Source of the DNA: Pirellula sp.
Lineage (GTDB): Bacteria; Planctomycetota; Planctomycetia; Pirellulales; PNKZ01
Direction: 5' to 3'
Length of the DNA: 64,000 bases
Assembly (NCBI GenBank): GCA_013822735.1
Contig: PNKZ01000002.1
Span: 1 to 64,000, forward strand
The translations under genes were made by a program, and so were the position numbers. Under the pieces are notes generated by a model. That model ran no database searches. It saw only the letters and a list, made by a program, of their open reading frames with translations, and was not told the origin of the DNA. Positions 36,477 through 44,766 of this stretch are shown piece by piece (positions within the stretch are counted from its first letter, which is position 1; the number at the start of each line of letters is the position of its first letter).

Positions 36477-38498
36477 CTACTTCGTGTTCACAAAGCGGAA
36501 GAAGCGATTGCCGGTCGTCGTGAAGTACAACTCGCCCGCCTCGTCTTCGCCGAACGAAACCACCGGCGCCACGTTGCCGGAAATCTCTCGGTTGGATTTC
36601 ACCTTCTTGGTCGCCGCGTCGTAGTCGAGAGCCCACACCGTGCCGCGGATGTAATCGGCGTACACGTATTTTCCTTCCAGCGCCGGCACCGCCTTGCCGC
36701 GATACACATGTCCGCCGGTGATCGAGCGCCCCAGGTCGTGGTGGTATTCCCAGATCGGTTCGATGTACTTCGGGTCGGGGCCCGAGCCGTTGGCGCGGAA
36801 CTTGTGCATCCCTTCGCGCAGGTTCCAGCCGTAGTTGCCGCCGCGTTCGATCAGGTTGATCTCTTCCCAGATGTCTTGGCCGACGTCGGCGGCCCACAAC
36901 GCGCCGGTCTTGTCGTCGAACGATAGCCGCCAGATGTTGCGGATGCCGTAGGCCCAAATCTCGGGGCAAGCTCCCTTTTCACCGACAAACGGATTGTCTT
37001 TCGGCACGGCGTAGGCGAGCCCTTCGTCTTTGCCGTCGACGTCGATCCGCAAGATCGAGCCGTTGAGCGTGCCGAGGTTTTGGCCGTTGCCGTGCGGGTC
37101 GTTAAACGCGCCGCCGTCGCCGAGCGCAATGTAGAGCTTGCCGTCGGGACCGAAGGCGAGCGTGCCGCCGTTGTGGTTCCAATACGGCTGCGGGATGCGG
37201 AGCAATTCCTCTTCGGTCGCCGGATCGGCCTTGTTCGCATCGGCCGACGAAACGCGGAATCGCGATATCACCGAGGTGTGCGGCGGAGCGTCTTTCTTCG
37301 TATAGAACAGGAAGAACTGGCCGTTCTCCTTAAACTTCGGATGGAAGGCCATGCCGAGCAGGCCTTCTTCGTTTTCCTTGTCCTTGTACATCACATGCGG
37401 CTGGAACTCCATGAAGAGTTCCGGCTCGGCATCGTCCGTGGCTTTCGCGAGCGAATAGATGTTGCCGAGTTGCGAAGCGACGAACAGTCGCCCGCTGCCG
37501 TCGCCGGCATGCGTGATGTCGATCGGCCGCGCGACCTCTTCGAGCTTCTCAAACGCCGGCACGATCTTTACCTCCGTGAGCGGCGTAACGTCGACGTCGG
37601 TCGGCACCGCGGAAACGATCGACACGCCCAGGAGCGTGCCGGCCTTCATGTCGGGCACCAGAAGTTGGCCGGTCTTGGGGTTTAGGCAGAGGTCGGCACA
37701 AGCGGTGAACGACGGGCCGAATTTCTCCGCAGGACCTTTGCCGCCGCGAAGCAGAGAGAGAATCCCCTTCGACCATTGCGTTACGTACAGATTGCCGTCG
37801 AAATCGGCCGCAAGTCCGTCGCCCCCTTCAAGACCGTCGGCGACCTTTTCCAGCTTGCCGTCGGCGAGATTGAGACGGTTGAGTTCGCCGCTGAAGAAGT
37901 CGAGGATGAGCAGCTGATCGGTGCCGACCAACAGCAAGCCGTTCGGCGCACGGATGGCGGGGTTCTTCCCGTCGATCACCGTCGACACTTTGCCGTCGGC
38001 GGCAATCTTGTAAACCGCTCCTTCGCCTCCTTTGAGGTCGCCGGAATCGCTCACGTAAAGATTGCCCGCGGCGTCGACTTCGAGGTCGTTGAGGAACTTG
38101 GGCGGCGTCGGGAAAGCTTCCGCCGCGGCAAATACTTCTTTGCCCCCCTTCGGTCCGACGCGCCACACCTTCGTCTTGTCGGCGACGAACAACTGCTCGC
38201 CCACGAAGGCGAGCCCCTTCGGGTCGTCGAGGCCGTCGGCGAGCGTCACTTTTTCGGCGCCTTTGATCACGGAGACCTTGCCGTCGCCGTCTTTGCCGAA
38301 CTCTCCGATCTCGGCCACGACGATCGTGAACTGGGGAAACTGCTTGGCGTAACTTACGCCGACCGCGACCGATTCCGGATTGACAAGCCCCTTAGCCAGC
38401 GGCGTGACGACCGGATCGGCCGCCCCCGTTACGAGGGACCAGGAGCAGGCGCTCCAGAGCGCAAGGGCGGCCGGCGCGTAAGCAAGAGTCTTATTCAT
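36477..38498 (-). CDS. Secreted two-propeller protein: SMP-30-like plus sugar dehydrogenase (GSDH) domain
   Basis: The 673-residue protein begins MNKTLAYAPAALALWSACSW, a signal peptide. Residues ~30-300 form an NHL/SMP-30-like beta-propeller (NDLEVDAAGNLYVSDSGD, GDGLAADFDGNLYVTQW). Residues ~305-673 match glucose/sorbosone dehydrogenase-type propellers: HNGGTLAFGPDGKLYIALGD near 440, GSILRIDVDG, YGIRNIWRLSFD and GGNYGWNLREG. Such domains bind PQQ and oxidise sugars in the periplasm; activity is inferred. The much longer open frame extending to 39395 runs antisense into the next gene and is rejected. Confidence 0.9.
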   Translation of the reverse strand: MNKTLAYAPAALALWSACSWSLVTGAADPVVTPLAKGLVNPESVAVGVSYAKQFPQFTIVVAEIGEFGKDGDGKVSVIKGAEKVTLADGLDDPKGLAFVGEQLFVADKTKVWRVGPKGGKEVFAAAEAFPTPPKFLNDLEVDAAGNLYVSDSGDLKGGEGAVYKIAADGKVSTVIDGKNPAIRAPNGLLLVGTDQLLILDFFSGELNRLNLADGKLEKVADGLEGGDGLAADFDGNLYVTQWSKGILSLLRGGKGPAEKFGPSFTACADLCLNPKTGQLLVPDMKAGTLLGVSIVSAVPTDVDVTPLTEVKIVPAFEKLEEVARPIDITHAGDGSGRLFVASQLGNIYSLAKATDDAEPELFMEFQPHVMYKDKENEEGLLGMAFHPKFKENGQFFLFYTKKDAPPHTSVISRFRVSSADANKADPATEEELLRIPQPYWNHNGGTLAFGPDGKLYIALGDGGAFNDPHGNGQNLGTLNGSILRIDVDGKDEGLAYAVPKDNPFVGEKGACPEIWAYGIRNIWRLSFDDKTGALWAADVGQDIWEEINLIERGGNYGWNLREGMHKFRANGSGPDPKYIEPIWEYHHDLGRSITGGHVYRGKAVPALEGKYVYADYIRGTVWALDYDAATKKVKSNREISGNVAPVVSFGEDEAGELYFTTTGNRFFRFVNTK

Positions 38499-38762
38499 GG
38501 TGACCAACTCAACGGGGTGACGAAGCCAACGGATTGCAATCCGGCGATGATACGCCGACCGCAAGTCGATTGCCAGTCTGGGAATGGCCGGTCTCCGGGC
38601 CTCGGCCGTGCCCCCTCGTGCTAGGGCATGCAGGTATACTGCCGGCAAGGCGGCCCCGGCGTATTCCCGTAATTTTCTTGCCTGGAGAGCGCCGATTTCT
38701 AAACTTAACGGCTGAGGGTATTTCCACGGGATTTCTCTGCTACGGACTACAGAGGTATGGCA

Positions 38763-39479
38763 ATGCGTTCGACGAATCTCGGAACTCGCCGTTGGGTCAT
38801 GGGATTGTCGGTATTGGGTCTTGTCGCAGGAGCGGCCGCTTGGCAACTCAGCGGCTCCGAAGACGATTCGCACGTGGTCACGATGCGGCCGATAGTCGAC
38901 GCTTCCGCGTCTGCTCCTTTGAAAACCACCGGTGAATCCGTGGCGGCTTCTGTTCCCGTGCCCCACGAAGGGATCTTTCCCGTTCGCAAAACGATCGACA
39001 TCGCCGGCGTGCCCGCCGAAGTGCGACTGACGGGGCAAGCGATCCGCAAGGCGATGATGATCAAGTTTTATCAGATCGCCAGCTATTGCGACCACGCTCA
39101 CGCACCGGCCGACGTCGATGCCTTGGCGGCCGCCGATTGCCCGAAGCAACTTTGTTTGACAATGGTTCGCGACGTCCCCAAGACGGTGTTGGAACGGGGC
39201 TTCAAAGAGAGCTTTGCGAAGAACGATCCGGAAGGGAAATTCGCCCGCGAAACCGAGATCATGCTGGAGCACATGCTGAAGTCGCCGCTGTGCGAGGGGG
39301 AGACGGTGCATATCACGCACTTGCCGAAGCAGGGGATTCGCGTTTCCGTGCGCAACGAGGCTCCGATCGACGTCGATAACTTGGCGTTTGCGCATGTCGT
39401 GTGGAACGTCTACATGGGTCCCGACGGCGTCTGCAAAGAGCTGCGACGCGGCCTGGGCGAAAAGCTCGCCGCTAAATAG
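38763..39479 (+). CDS. Chalcone-isomerase-like exported protein
   Basis: The 238-residue protein has an N-terminal signal or anchor (RRWVMGLSVLGLVAGAAAW). The rest resembles the chalcone isomerase-like family PF16036: VRLTGQAIRKAMMIKFYQIA, a segment LCLTMVRDVPKTVLERGF, then VWNVYMGPDGVCKELRRG at the end. Bacterial members are not known to act on flavonoids, and their role is unclear; some may bind fatty acids. AGAGG at 38751-38755 is well spaced for ATG 38763; ATG 38757 is too close. It is divergent from the sugar-dehydrogenase-type gene. Confidence 0.8.
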   Translation: MRSTNLGTRRWVMGLSVLGLVAGAAAWQLSGSEDDSHVVTMRPIVDASASAPLKTTGESVAASVPVPHEGIFPVRKTIDIAGVPAEVRLTGQAIRKAMMIKFYQIASYCDHAHAPADVDALAAADCPKQLCLTMVRDVPKTVLERGFKESFAKNDPEGKFARETEIMLEHMLKSPLCEGETVHITHLPKQGIRVSVRNEAPIDVDNLAFAHVVWNVYMGPDGVCKELRRGLGEKLAAK

Positions 39480-39528
39480 CGGTTTACTGCGCGGATGTTG
39501 CTCCGATCACCCGTTTTGCTGCGCCGCA

Positions 39529-39796
39529 GTGCGCAATTCCTGCGCGCTTCGCCCGATTGATTTTCCGCGGAGTGCGCACTCGCTCGGGAGACGCGCACTG
39601 CGTCACCGCGCGGAATCCGAAACTTGCGTCATCGACGGCAAATTCGAATCGCAGCCGCGTCGGAAATCGACGTAAGTGCTCGAAACGTGAATCGCCTCCT
39701 GCGCACTCATTTCGACGGTAGTGCGCCCCCTTGTTTCCAAGCGCGCCGACGCGCACTTCCAGGCGGAAAAGTGCGCACCGGCGCGATTTAGTGCGC
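39529..39796. promoter_or_regulatory. Cluster of eight GTGCGC/GCGCAC hexamers
   Basis: Copies start at 39529, 39572, 39593, 39701, 39721, 39751, 39771 and 39791. The last five are spaced 20, 30, 20 and 20 bases, close to whole turns of the helix. Two copies (39572, 39771) are full GTGCGCAC palindromes. This resembles an array of binding sites for a dimeric regulator, but no regulator is identified. Confidence 0.35.
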
Positions 39797-39952
39797 AGGA
39801 CTTACGTCAAATCTGCGCGTCTCGCTGCGCCCGCTGTCGCCGAACGAGAGCAATGGTCGATTACAAGTTGCCAAAGATCACCCCGCACTCTATCGAATCG
39901 GCCGGCCCAATATCCAGGCGATTTTTGGCCGGCTGTGATTTTCTCGGCAAGG

Positions 39953-39977
39953 CTAGACCCACGCGCAAGCGAGGGGA
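39953..39977. repeat. Dispersed repeat with core ACGCGCAAGCGAGGGGA
   Basis: Second copy of the element at 2041-2067, in inverted orientation, with the 17-base core identical. It lies directly before the REPIN-like doublet. Confidence 0.55.
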
Positions 39978-39981
39978 CCAG

Positions 39982-40088
39982 AGTAGTCCGCCACTCCGTG
40001 GCGGAATTAGACTGCGCACCGTCGAAGCAGATTGCCGTCGTCCACACGCTGTGCCAACCGCTTTTCCGCCGCGGAGCGGCCGACTACT
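39982..40088. repeat. 107-bp REPIN-like element, copy 1
   Basis: Both ends, read inward, follow AGTAGTC-[CG]-GCC-x-CTCCG-x-GGCGGA (39982-40005 and the complement of 40065-40088). Each end is itself a hairpin: TCCGCCAC/GTGGCGGA with a TCC loop at the left, one mismatch at the right. The middle (ACTGCGCACCGTCGA) resembles that of the copy at 42475-42580. No coding content. Confidence 0.75.
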
Positions 40089-40095
40089 TTGGCGC

Positions 40096-40134
40096 AAAAA
40101 AAAGCCGCCTCCTCGGCGGGAACGAGGAGGCGGC
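40096..40134 (-). terminator. Strong intrinsic terminator facing left
   Basis: On the minus strand a perfect 12-bp GC-rich stem (arms 40123-40134 and 40104-40115, 7-base loop) is followed by eight consecutive T. There is no minus-strand protein gene upstream, which suggests a non-coding transcript. Confidence 0.75.
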
Positions 40135-40521
40135 GGTGACGGCAATCGGAAACTTTTCCACGAGCGCTTGGCCGGCCGATTTTGCGGCTCCGACCAAGTT
40201 TCGCGGGCGGGTTGCAAGCGGCCGTTCGCAGTATTCGCCGGCCCACCGAGCCCTGACAAGGCGAGCAGGCTTTCCTACGAGTTCCCGTTTGCATCCGACC
40301 GCTGGGTGTTGTCTGCCATGACGAGCCGCAAGCCCTTCTCATCCTCCGTTGCGCCTGAAGTCGGCCGAAGCGCGACTTCAACGCGGTTGAATCTTCTGGG
40401 GGATGTGTCTTCCGGGGCCTAGAAAAGCAAACTGCTTCTCTAGCAAGAAAGGCCTACGTATCACGCGCAGACTCCTCAGCGCGGTTCCGATTGCCCGTTG
40501 AGCGGGCTTCCGAGCAATCTG
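40096..40521 (-). ncRNA. Candidate structured RNA upstream of groES
   Basis: On the minus strand a possible promoter, TTGCAA (40550-40555) with a 16-base spacer and TATCTT (40528-40533), precedes a run of hairpins: 40489-40519, 40464-40483, 40419-40443 (11-bp stem, one mismatch) and 40356-40380 (UUCG loop). The run ends at the T-run terminator. The ~426-nt length is RNase P- or tmRNA-like, but I could not find the conserved sequences of RNase P, tmRNA or SRP RNA. Confidence 0.3.
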
Positions 40522-40737
40522 GAGATAAAGATAGCGAAGTCGCCGATATTTGCAAATTTTTTCGCCCGAGCTGATTACTTTGTCACCGCGCCCGAGCGGA
40601 GCCCAACGGTCGGGCCGTTGCTTCGTGCCGGCAACTTCGTCAGAATGCTTGGCTGCCGCAAACGGCCTTACCCGGCAAGGGAGCTTCCCTGCTCCGAGGC
40701 GACGTGATCGGCCGCCGGACACTTAGTGAATTGACTT

Positions 40738-41028
40738 ATGAAAATTGTGCCGCTCAATGATCGGATTGTCGTACGACCTCAGGTGCCGGAAACGCGCACC
40801 GCCGGCGGGATCGTCTTGCCCGACGCCGCGCAGGCCAAGTCGCAGCAAGGCAAAGTGCTGGCCGTGGGAGACGGCACCCGAATCGACGGCACCGATCGCC
40901 GCACGCTCCCGCAAGTGTCGGAGGGGGATCGCGTGCTGTATGCGCCCTATTCCGGCGCCACGGTGGTGGTGAACGGCGAGGATCTCTTGATCCTCAGCGA
41001 ACGGGATATCCTGGCCATCTTGGATTGA
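40738..41028 (+). CDS. groES: Co-chaperonin GroES
   Basis: The 96-residue length is typical. MKIVPLNDRIVVRPQVPE matches the GroES opening, TAGGIVLPDAAQAKSQQG contains the mobile loop with its GGI(V)LP motif that docks on GroEL, and VLYAPYSGATVVVNGEDLLIL matches the conserved C-terminal part. It caps the GroEL ring during ATP-driven folding in the cytoplasm. No groEL gene follows: the next gene encodes an unrelated exported protein. I see no CIRCE operator upstream. Confidence 0.95.
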   Translation: MKIVPLNDRIVVRPQVPETRTAGGIVLPDAAQAKSQQGKVLAVGDGTRIDGTDRRTLPQVSEGDRVLYAPYSGATVVVNGEDLLILSERDILAILD

Positions 41029-41360
41029 TGCAGCTTCGGTTTCTGCACCCCGAGCTCTGTCGAGAACGCCCTCCGTGGTGTTCCGTGCGATCGGGCATAC
41101 GACCAAACTCCGCAGACACGTCGGCCTCACGGCTCGACGCTCGCCGGAACGCCGCAGAGGGCGTTGCCTACACCTGCCCCAATGGCGAAAATCTCGCCGC
41201 TTCCGTCGCTAGATTGACCGCTCACGAGCGTCCGGCGGTCCGTTACTTCAGGCCGGCTGCCGGGTTAGAATACGGCCAACGTCGGCGATGCGGCGACACG
41301 GATCGGGCCCGCTCGGCCAACCCTCCGCCGACGGTGCATCATCTCACGAGGCCCACGGTC
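41029..41360. other. Spacer between groES and the toroid-protein gene
   Basis: The 332-base spacer has no convincing gene. The downstream frame is open back to 41025, but the extension is low quality and lacks domain content. A promoter for the exported protein probably lies here. I see no repeats. Confidence 0.4.
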
Positions 41361-42476
41361 ATGCTTCGCAGCTCTTTTGTCGCACGTTGTGCGGCGTTTT
41401 TACTTCTGCCCGTTTCCATAGCCGCCTCGGCTCGCGCCGAGGACGCCTCACTTTGGACGAAGCGCGATGCCGCCGTGGCCAAGGCCGCAGAATTTCTGGC
41501 CAAGGCCCAATCGCCCGAAGGGGCCTTTACGCCCGCCGCCGGACCCGCGGTGACGGCGCTCGTAACGGCCGGGCTCTTGAAAAACGGCCGCACGGCGGAT
41601 GACCCCGTCGTCGCCAAGGCATTGAAGTACCTCGAAGGATTCGCCCAAGCCGACGGCGGGATCTATCTGCCGGAGAGCAACCACCGCAACTACGAGACCT
41701 GCATTTCGATCGTGGCGTTTTCCGCCGCCAACACCGACGGCCGCTACAAAAAGCTGCTCGATGGAGCTGAAAAGTACGTGAAGGACTTGCAGTGGGACGA
41801 AGGGGAAGAGAAGACCAAAAGCGATCCCTTCTACGGCGGCGCCGGTTACGGCAAGAGCAAGCGGCCCGACCTTTCGAACACGAGCTTCTTGATCGACGCG
41901 CTGAAGGCGGCCGGTCGCGGCCCGGAAGATGAAGCATTGCAAAAGGCGCTGGTGTTTGTGTCTCGTTGCCAAAACTTGGAGACGGAATTCAACACCACGG
42001 AATTCAGCGCCAAAAATCCCGACGGCGGTTTCTACTACACGCCCGCCGCGGGGGGCACGAGCCAAGCCGGCAAGACCGACCAAGGGGGCTTGCGCTCCTA
42101 TGCGTCGATGACCTACACGGGCCTGAAAAGCATGATCTTCGCCGGCGTAGGGCCGGAAGACCCGCGCGTGAAGTCGGCCGTGACGTGGCTGCGCGGCAAC
42201 TACTCGCTGAAAGACAATCCGGGCATGGGAGACAACGGGCTCTTCTACTACTACCACACGTTCGCCAAGACGCTCGACGCCCTGGGCCAAGAGAAGTTTG
42301 CCGACACGTCCGGCAAGGAACATGCTTGGCGTGAAGAACTGGCCGCCGAATTGGTGAGCCGGCAGAAAGAAGACGGCTCATTCGCCAACTCCAACCCTCG
42401 CTGGATGGAGGGGGATCCGAACCTCGTAACCGGCTACGTATTGCTGACGTTCGCCTATTTGCATCCGGCGAAATAG
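41361..42476 (+). CDS. Exported alpha/alpha-toroid protein (prenyltransferase/squalene cyclase-like repeats)
   Basis: The 371-residue protein starts with a signal peptide (MLRSSFVARCAAFLLLPVSIAASARA). It then has repeated helical units with glycine-rich turns typical of squalene-hopene cyclase/prenyltransferase folds: QSPEGAF, AQADGGIYL, NPDGGFYYTP and QKEDGSFANSN. The catalytic DxDD motif of cyclases is not seen, so cyclase activity is not implied. Planctomycetes encode many such periplasmic toroids of unknown role. A REPIN-like element begins inside its stop codon. Confidence 0.85.
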   Translation: MLRSSFVARCAAFLLLPVSIAASARAEDASLWTKRDAAVAKAAEFLAKAQSPEGAFTPAAGPAVTALVTAGLLKNGRTADDPVVAKALKYLEGFAQADGGIYLPESNHRNYETCISIVAFSAANTDGRYKKLLDGAEKYVKDLQWDEGEEKTKSDPFYGGAGYGKSKRPDLSNTSFLIDALKAAGRGPEDEALQKALVFVSRCQNLETEFNTTEFSAKNPDGGFYYTPAAGGTSQAGKTDQGGLRSYASMTYTGLKSMIFAGVGPEDPRVKSAVTWLRGNYSLKDNPGMGDNGLFYYYHTFAKTLDALGQEKFADTSGKEHAWREELAAELVSRQKEDGSFANSNPRWMEGDPNLVTGYVLLTFAYLHPAK

Positions 42477-42580
42477 TAGTCCGCGACTCCGTCGCGGAAA
42501 TGGATTGTGCGCTGTCGATACCGGTGGATACGTAATCCGTAATGCAAATGCCGATTTCCGCCGCGGAGCGGCGGACAACT
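42475..42580. repeat. 106-bp REPIN-like element, copy 2
   Basis: Ends at 42475-42498 and the complement of 42557-42580 match those of the 39982-40088 element at most positions. Each end is a hairpin: TCCGCGAC/GTCGCGGA and TCCGCCGC/GCGGCGGA with 3-base loops. It overlaps the last two bases of the upstream stop codon. Confidence 0.75.
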
Positions 42581-42683
42581 ATGCGGGAGGGTGCGGCGCG
42601 GGGCGAGTCGGGGATTGGTATAATCCTCGCACGCGACCGGTGCCCTGCCCTCCCGCTTTCTTTTGCCACACGGACGTCGACGC

Positions 42684-43994
42684 ATGAATCCTCGCATTCT
42701 TCCCGCCGCTCGAGTTCTCCCTGCGGCCCTCGGTTTGATCCTGATCTGCCTCACGGAGGCCGGCGCCGACGATTGGCCGCAATGGCGCGGCCCGCAGCGC
42801 GACGGCGTCTGGCATGAGTCGGGTCTGATCGACAAGTTCGCCGGGCCGGAAGTACCGATCGTTTGGCGAGCGCCGATCGCCTCGGGCTACAGCGGCCCGA
42901 CGGTCTACCAAGGGCGCGTCTACGTGACCGATCGCCTCGTCGAGCCGAAGCAGCAGGAACGCGTGCATTGCTTCGACGCCGCCACGGGCAAACCGGTTTG
43001 GTCGTACGTTTACGATTGCGCATACGAGCGCGTCGGCTACGAAGCGGGGCCGCGCGCGAGCGTGAGCTGTGACAACGGGTTTGCCTACGCGCTCGGAACG
43101 ATGGGGCACTTGCATTGCTTCGAGGCGGCGACGGGAAAGATCGTTTGGCAGCACGATCTCGACAAGGAGTACAAGATCCAGATGCCGATCTGGGGCATCG
43201 CCGCGTCGCCGTTGGTCGAAGGAGATTTGCTCATCGTGCAGGTCGGCGGCGAAAACGCCTGCTTGGCGGCCTTCGACAAACGGACCGGCGCCGAACGTTG
43301 GAAGGCTCTCGACGATCGAGCCTCGTACGCCGCGCCGATCATCGTCGAACAGGCCGGCAAACGCGTGCTGGTGTGCATGACCGGAGACAACGTCGTCGGG
43401 CTCGACCCGCAAACCGGCGCCGTCTATTGGACGCAGCCGTTTCCGCCGCAGAACATGCCGATCGGCATCTCGACACCCGTGGTCTCCGGCAATCGTGTGT
43501 TCGTCACCTCGTTTTACGACGGCTCGCTGATGATCGGCCTCGACGGCGCGAAGACCGAGGCGACGACGCTCTGGCGTCGCAAGGGCTTCAGCGAGAAGAA
43601 GACGGACGCCTTGCACTCGATCATTGCCACGCCGCTGTTTTTGGGCGATTACGTCTACGGCGTCGATAGTTACGGCGAACTGCGCTGTCTCGACGCCAAA
43701 GACGGCGAGCGGCTCTGGGAAAACACGACGGCCGTACCGCCGGCCCGTTGGAGCAACATCCACATGACCGTCAACGGCGACCGCGTTTGGATGTTCAACG
43801 AGCGCGGCGACTTGATTATCTCCAAACTTTCGCCGAAAGGCTACGAAGAGATCAGCCGCGCGAAGTTGCTGGAGCCGACCATGGATCAATTGCGGCAACG
43901 GGGCGGCGTCTGCTGGTCGCACCCCGCGTACGCTGAGCGCCACGTGTTTGCCCGCAACGATAAGGAACTCGTCTGCGGCAATCTGGCGAAGTAG
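42684..43994 (+). CDS. Secreted PQQ-like beta-propeller protein
   Basis: The 436-residue protein has a signal peptide, then DDWPQWRGPQRDGVW, the usual opening of planctomycete PQQ-like propellers. Repeated propeller blades are visible as RVHCFDAATGKPVWSYVYD, HLHCFEAATGKIVWQHDL, CLAAFDKRTGAERWKAL, NVVGLDPQTGAVYW and ELRCLDAKDGERLWENT. Such proteins can be PQQ enzymes or binding scaffolds like BamB; I see no basis for a dehydrogenase activity. ATG 42684 is chosen over an upstream TTG. Confidence 0.88.
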   Translation: MNPRILPAARVLPAALGLILICLTEAGADDWPQWRGPQRDGVWHESGLIDKFAGPEVPIVWRAPIASGYSGPTVYQGRVYVTDRLVEPKQQERVHCFDAATGKPVWSYVYDCAYERVGYEAGPRASVSCDNGFAYALGTMGHLHCFEAATGKIVWQHDLDKEYKIQMPIWGIAASPLVEGDLLIVQVGGENACLAAFDKRTGAERWKALDDRASYAAPIIVEQAGKRVLVCMTGDNVVGLDPQTGAVYWTQPFPPQNMPIGISTPVVSGNRVFVTSFYDGSLMIGLDGAKTEATTLWRRKGFSEKKTDALHSIIATPLFLGDYVYGVDSYGELRCLDAKDGERLWENTTAVPPARWSNIHMTVNGDRVWMFNERGDLIISKLSPKGYEEISRAKLLEPTMDQLRQRGGVCWSHPAYAERHVFARNDKELVCGNLAK

Positions 43995-44012
43995 CGTGAA
44001 TAGTCGCCACGA

Positions 44013-44657
44013 CTACTTCTTACGCCGTTCCCGCTCGTAGCGAATCATGCAGCCGATGGCGACGGTTTCCTTCGTCGTCGGCTGCTTCCCTTGGGCGACG
44101 AGTTGCACGGCGTCTTCGAGGTAGTGCTTCTTGGCCAGCTTGGCGCTGCTGTGATCGTCGAAGCCGCCCATGTAGGCGATGCGGCGCTCGCGATTGATGA
44201 CGAAGAATTCCGGCGTGAAGGTCGCCCCGTAATCCTTGGCGATCTTCTGCGTTTCGTCGTAGAGATACGCAAACGGAAACTTCTTCGCCTCGGCGCGCTT
44301 CTTCATTTCCGCCAGGCTGTCGGCGGGGATCTTGTTGACGTTTACGGCCACGAACGCCGTCTTCGTCTTGGGGCCGGCAAACTTTTCGGCGAATTTCACG
44401 ATGCGATCTTCGTAGTCGGTCGCCACGTCGCAGCTGTTGCAAGTGAAGCAAAGCACGATGACGTCTTTGTCTTTTAAGTCGTCGAGCGAGTGCTTCTTGC
44501 CGTCGATGCCCGGGAGGTCTTTCCAGGCGGGCGCCTTATCGCCGACGCTCAGCACCGGATTGTAGTCGCCCGCCGAAGCGGCGCCGGTTGCGAAGCCGAA
44601 CAAACACACTGAAGCGCCGAGGAACAGCAACGTGCGAAACGACGCAAAGCGAGACAT
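44013..44657 (-). CDS. Exported thioredoxin-fold redoxin (AhpC/TSA-like)
   Basis: The 214-residue protein has a signal peptide (MSRFASFRTLLFLGASVCLFGFATGAASA). The thioredoxin-like core has LSVGDKAPAWKDLPGIDGKKHSL followed by IVLCFTCNSCDVATDYEDR, with C70, C73 and C76; C73-x-x-C76 is the likely redox pair. FTPEFFVINRERRIAY corresponds to the cis-proline strand. The ending VAIGCMIRYE is the C-terminal cysteine region seen in planctomycete redoxins. It probably acts in the periplasm as a peroxidase or thiol-disulfide exchange protein. Confidence 0.86.
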   Translation of the reverse strand: MSRFASFRTLLFLGASVCLFGFATGAASAGDYNPVLSVGDKAPAWKDLPGIDGKKHSLDDLKDKDVIVLCFTCNSCDVATDYEDRIVKFAEKFAGPKTKTAFVAVNVNKIPADSLAEMKKRAEAKKFPFAYLYDETQKIAKDYGATFTPEFFVINRERRIAYMGGFDDHSSAKLAKKHYLEDAVQLVAQGKQPTTKETVAIGCMIRYERERRKK

Positions 44658-44766
44658 GGCAACTCCGGTGGGCGGCGAGAACGGGCGGGATGCGAGCGGG
44701 CGAGCTAACCGTATTGTAGCGCGCCACGCGGCCGGCGCGAAATCGTCGACGCGGATTTTTCCCCCG

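Larger units (their letters stand above)
39480..40737. other. 1.26-kb non-coding region before groES
   Basis: No protein gene is convincing here; candidate frames are arginine-rich and overlap on both strands. The region contains a cluster of GTGCGC sites (39529-39796), an ACGCGCAAGCG repeat (39953-39977), a REPIN-like doublet (39982-40088), an intrinsic terminator facing left (40096-40134) and a series of hairpins up to 40521. The last two suggest a minus-strand RNA. Confidence 0.6.

Noticed and set aside
38499-39395. N-terminal extension of the sugar-dehydrogenase-type frame up to 39395 (972 residues in total)
   Set aside because: It lies antisense to the chalcone-isomerase-like gene, and the protein has a proper signal peptide at 38498.
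40498-40707. 69-residue plus-strand frame before groES
   Set aside because: It has a TTG start without a ribosome binding site and overlaps the hairpin-rich region; no domain resemblance.
39480-40737. tmRNA, RNase P RNA or SRP RNA upstream of groES
   Set aside because: The conserved sequence blocks of these RNAs, including a tRNA-like end, were looked for and not found.
40700-40737. CIRCE heat-shock operator before groES
   Set aside because: The TTAGCACTC/GAGTGCTAA inverted pair is absent; only a partial CACTTAGTG-like string is present.
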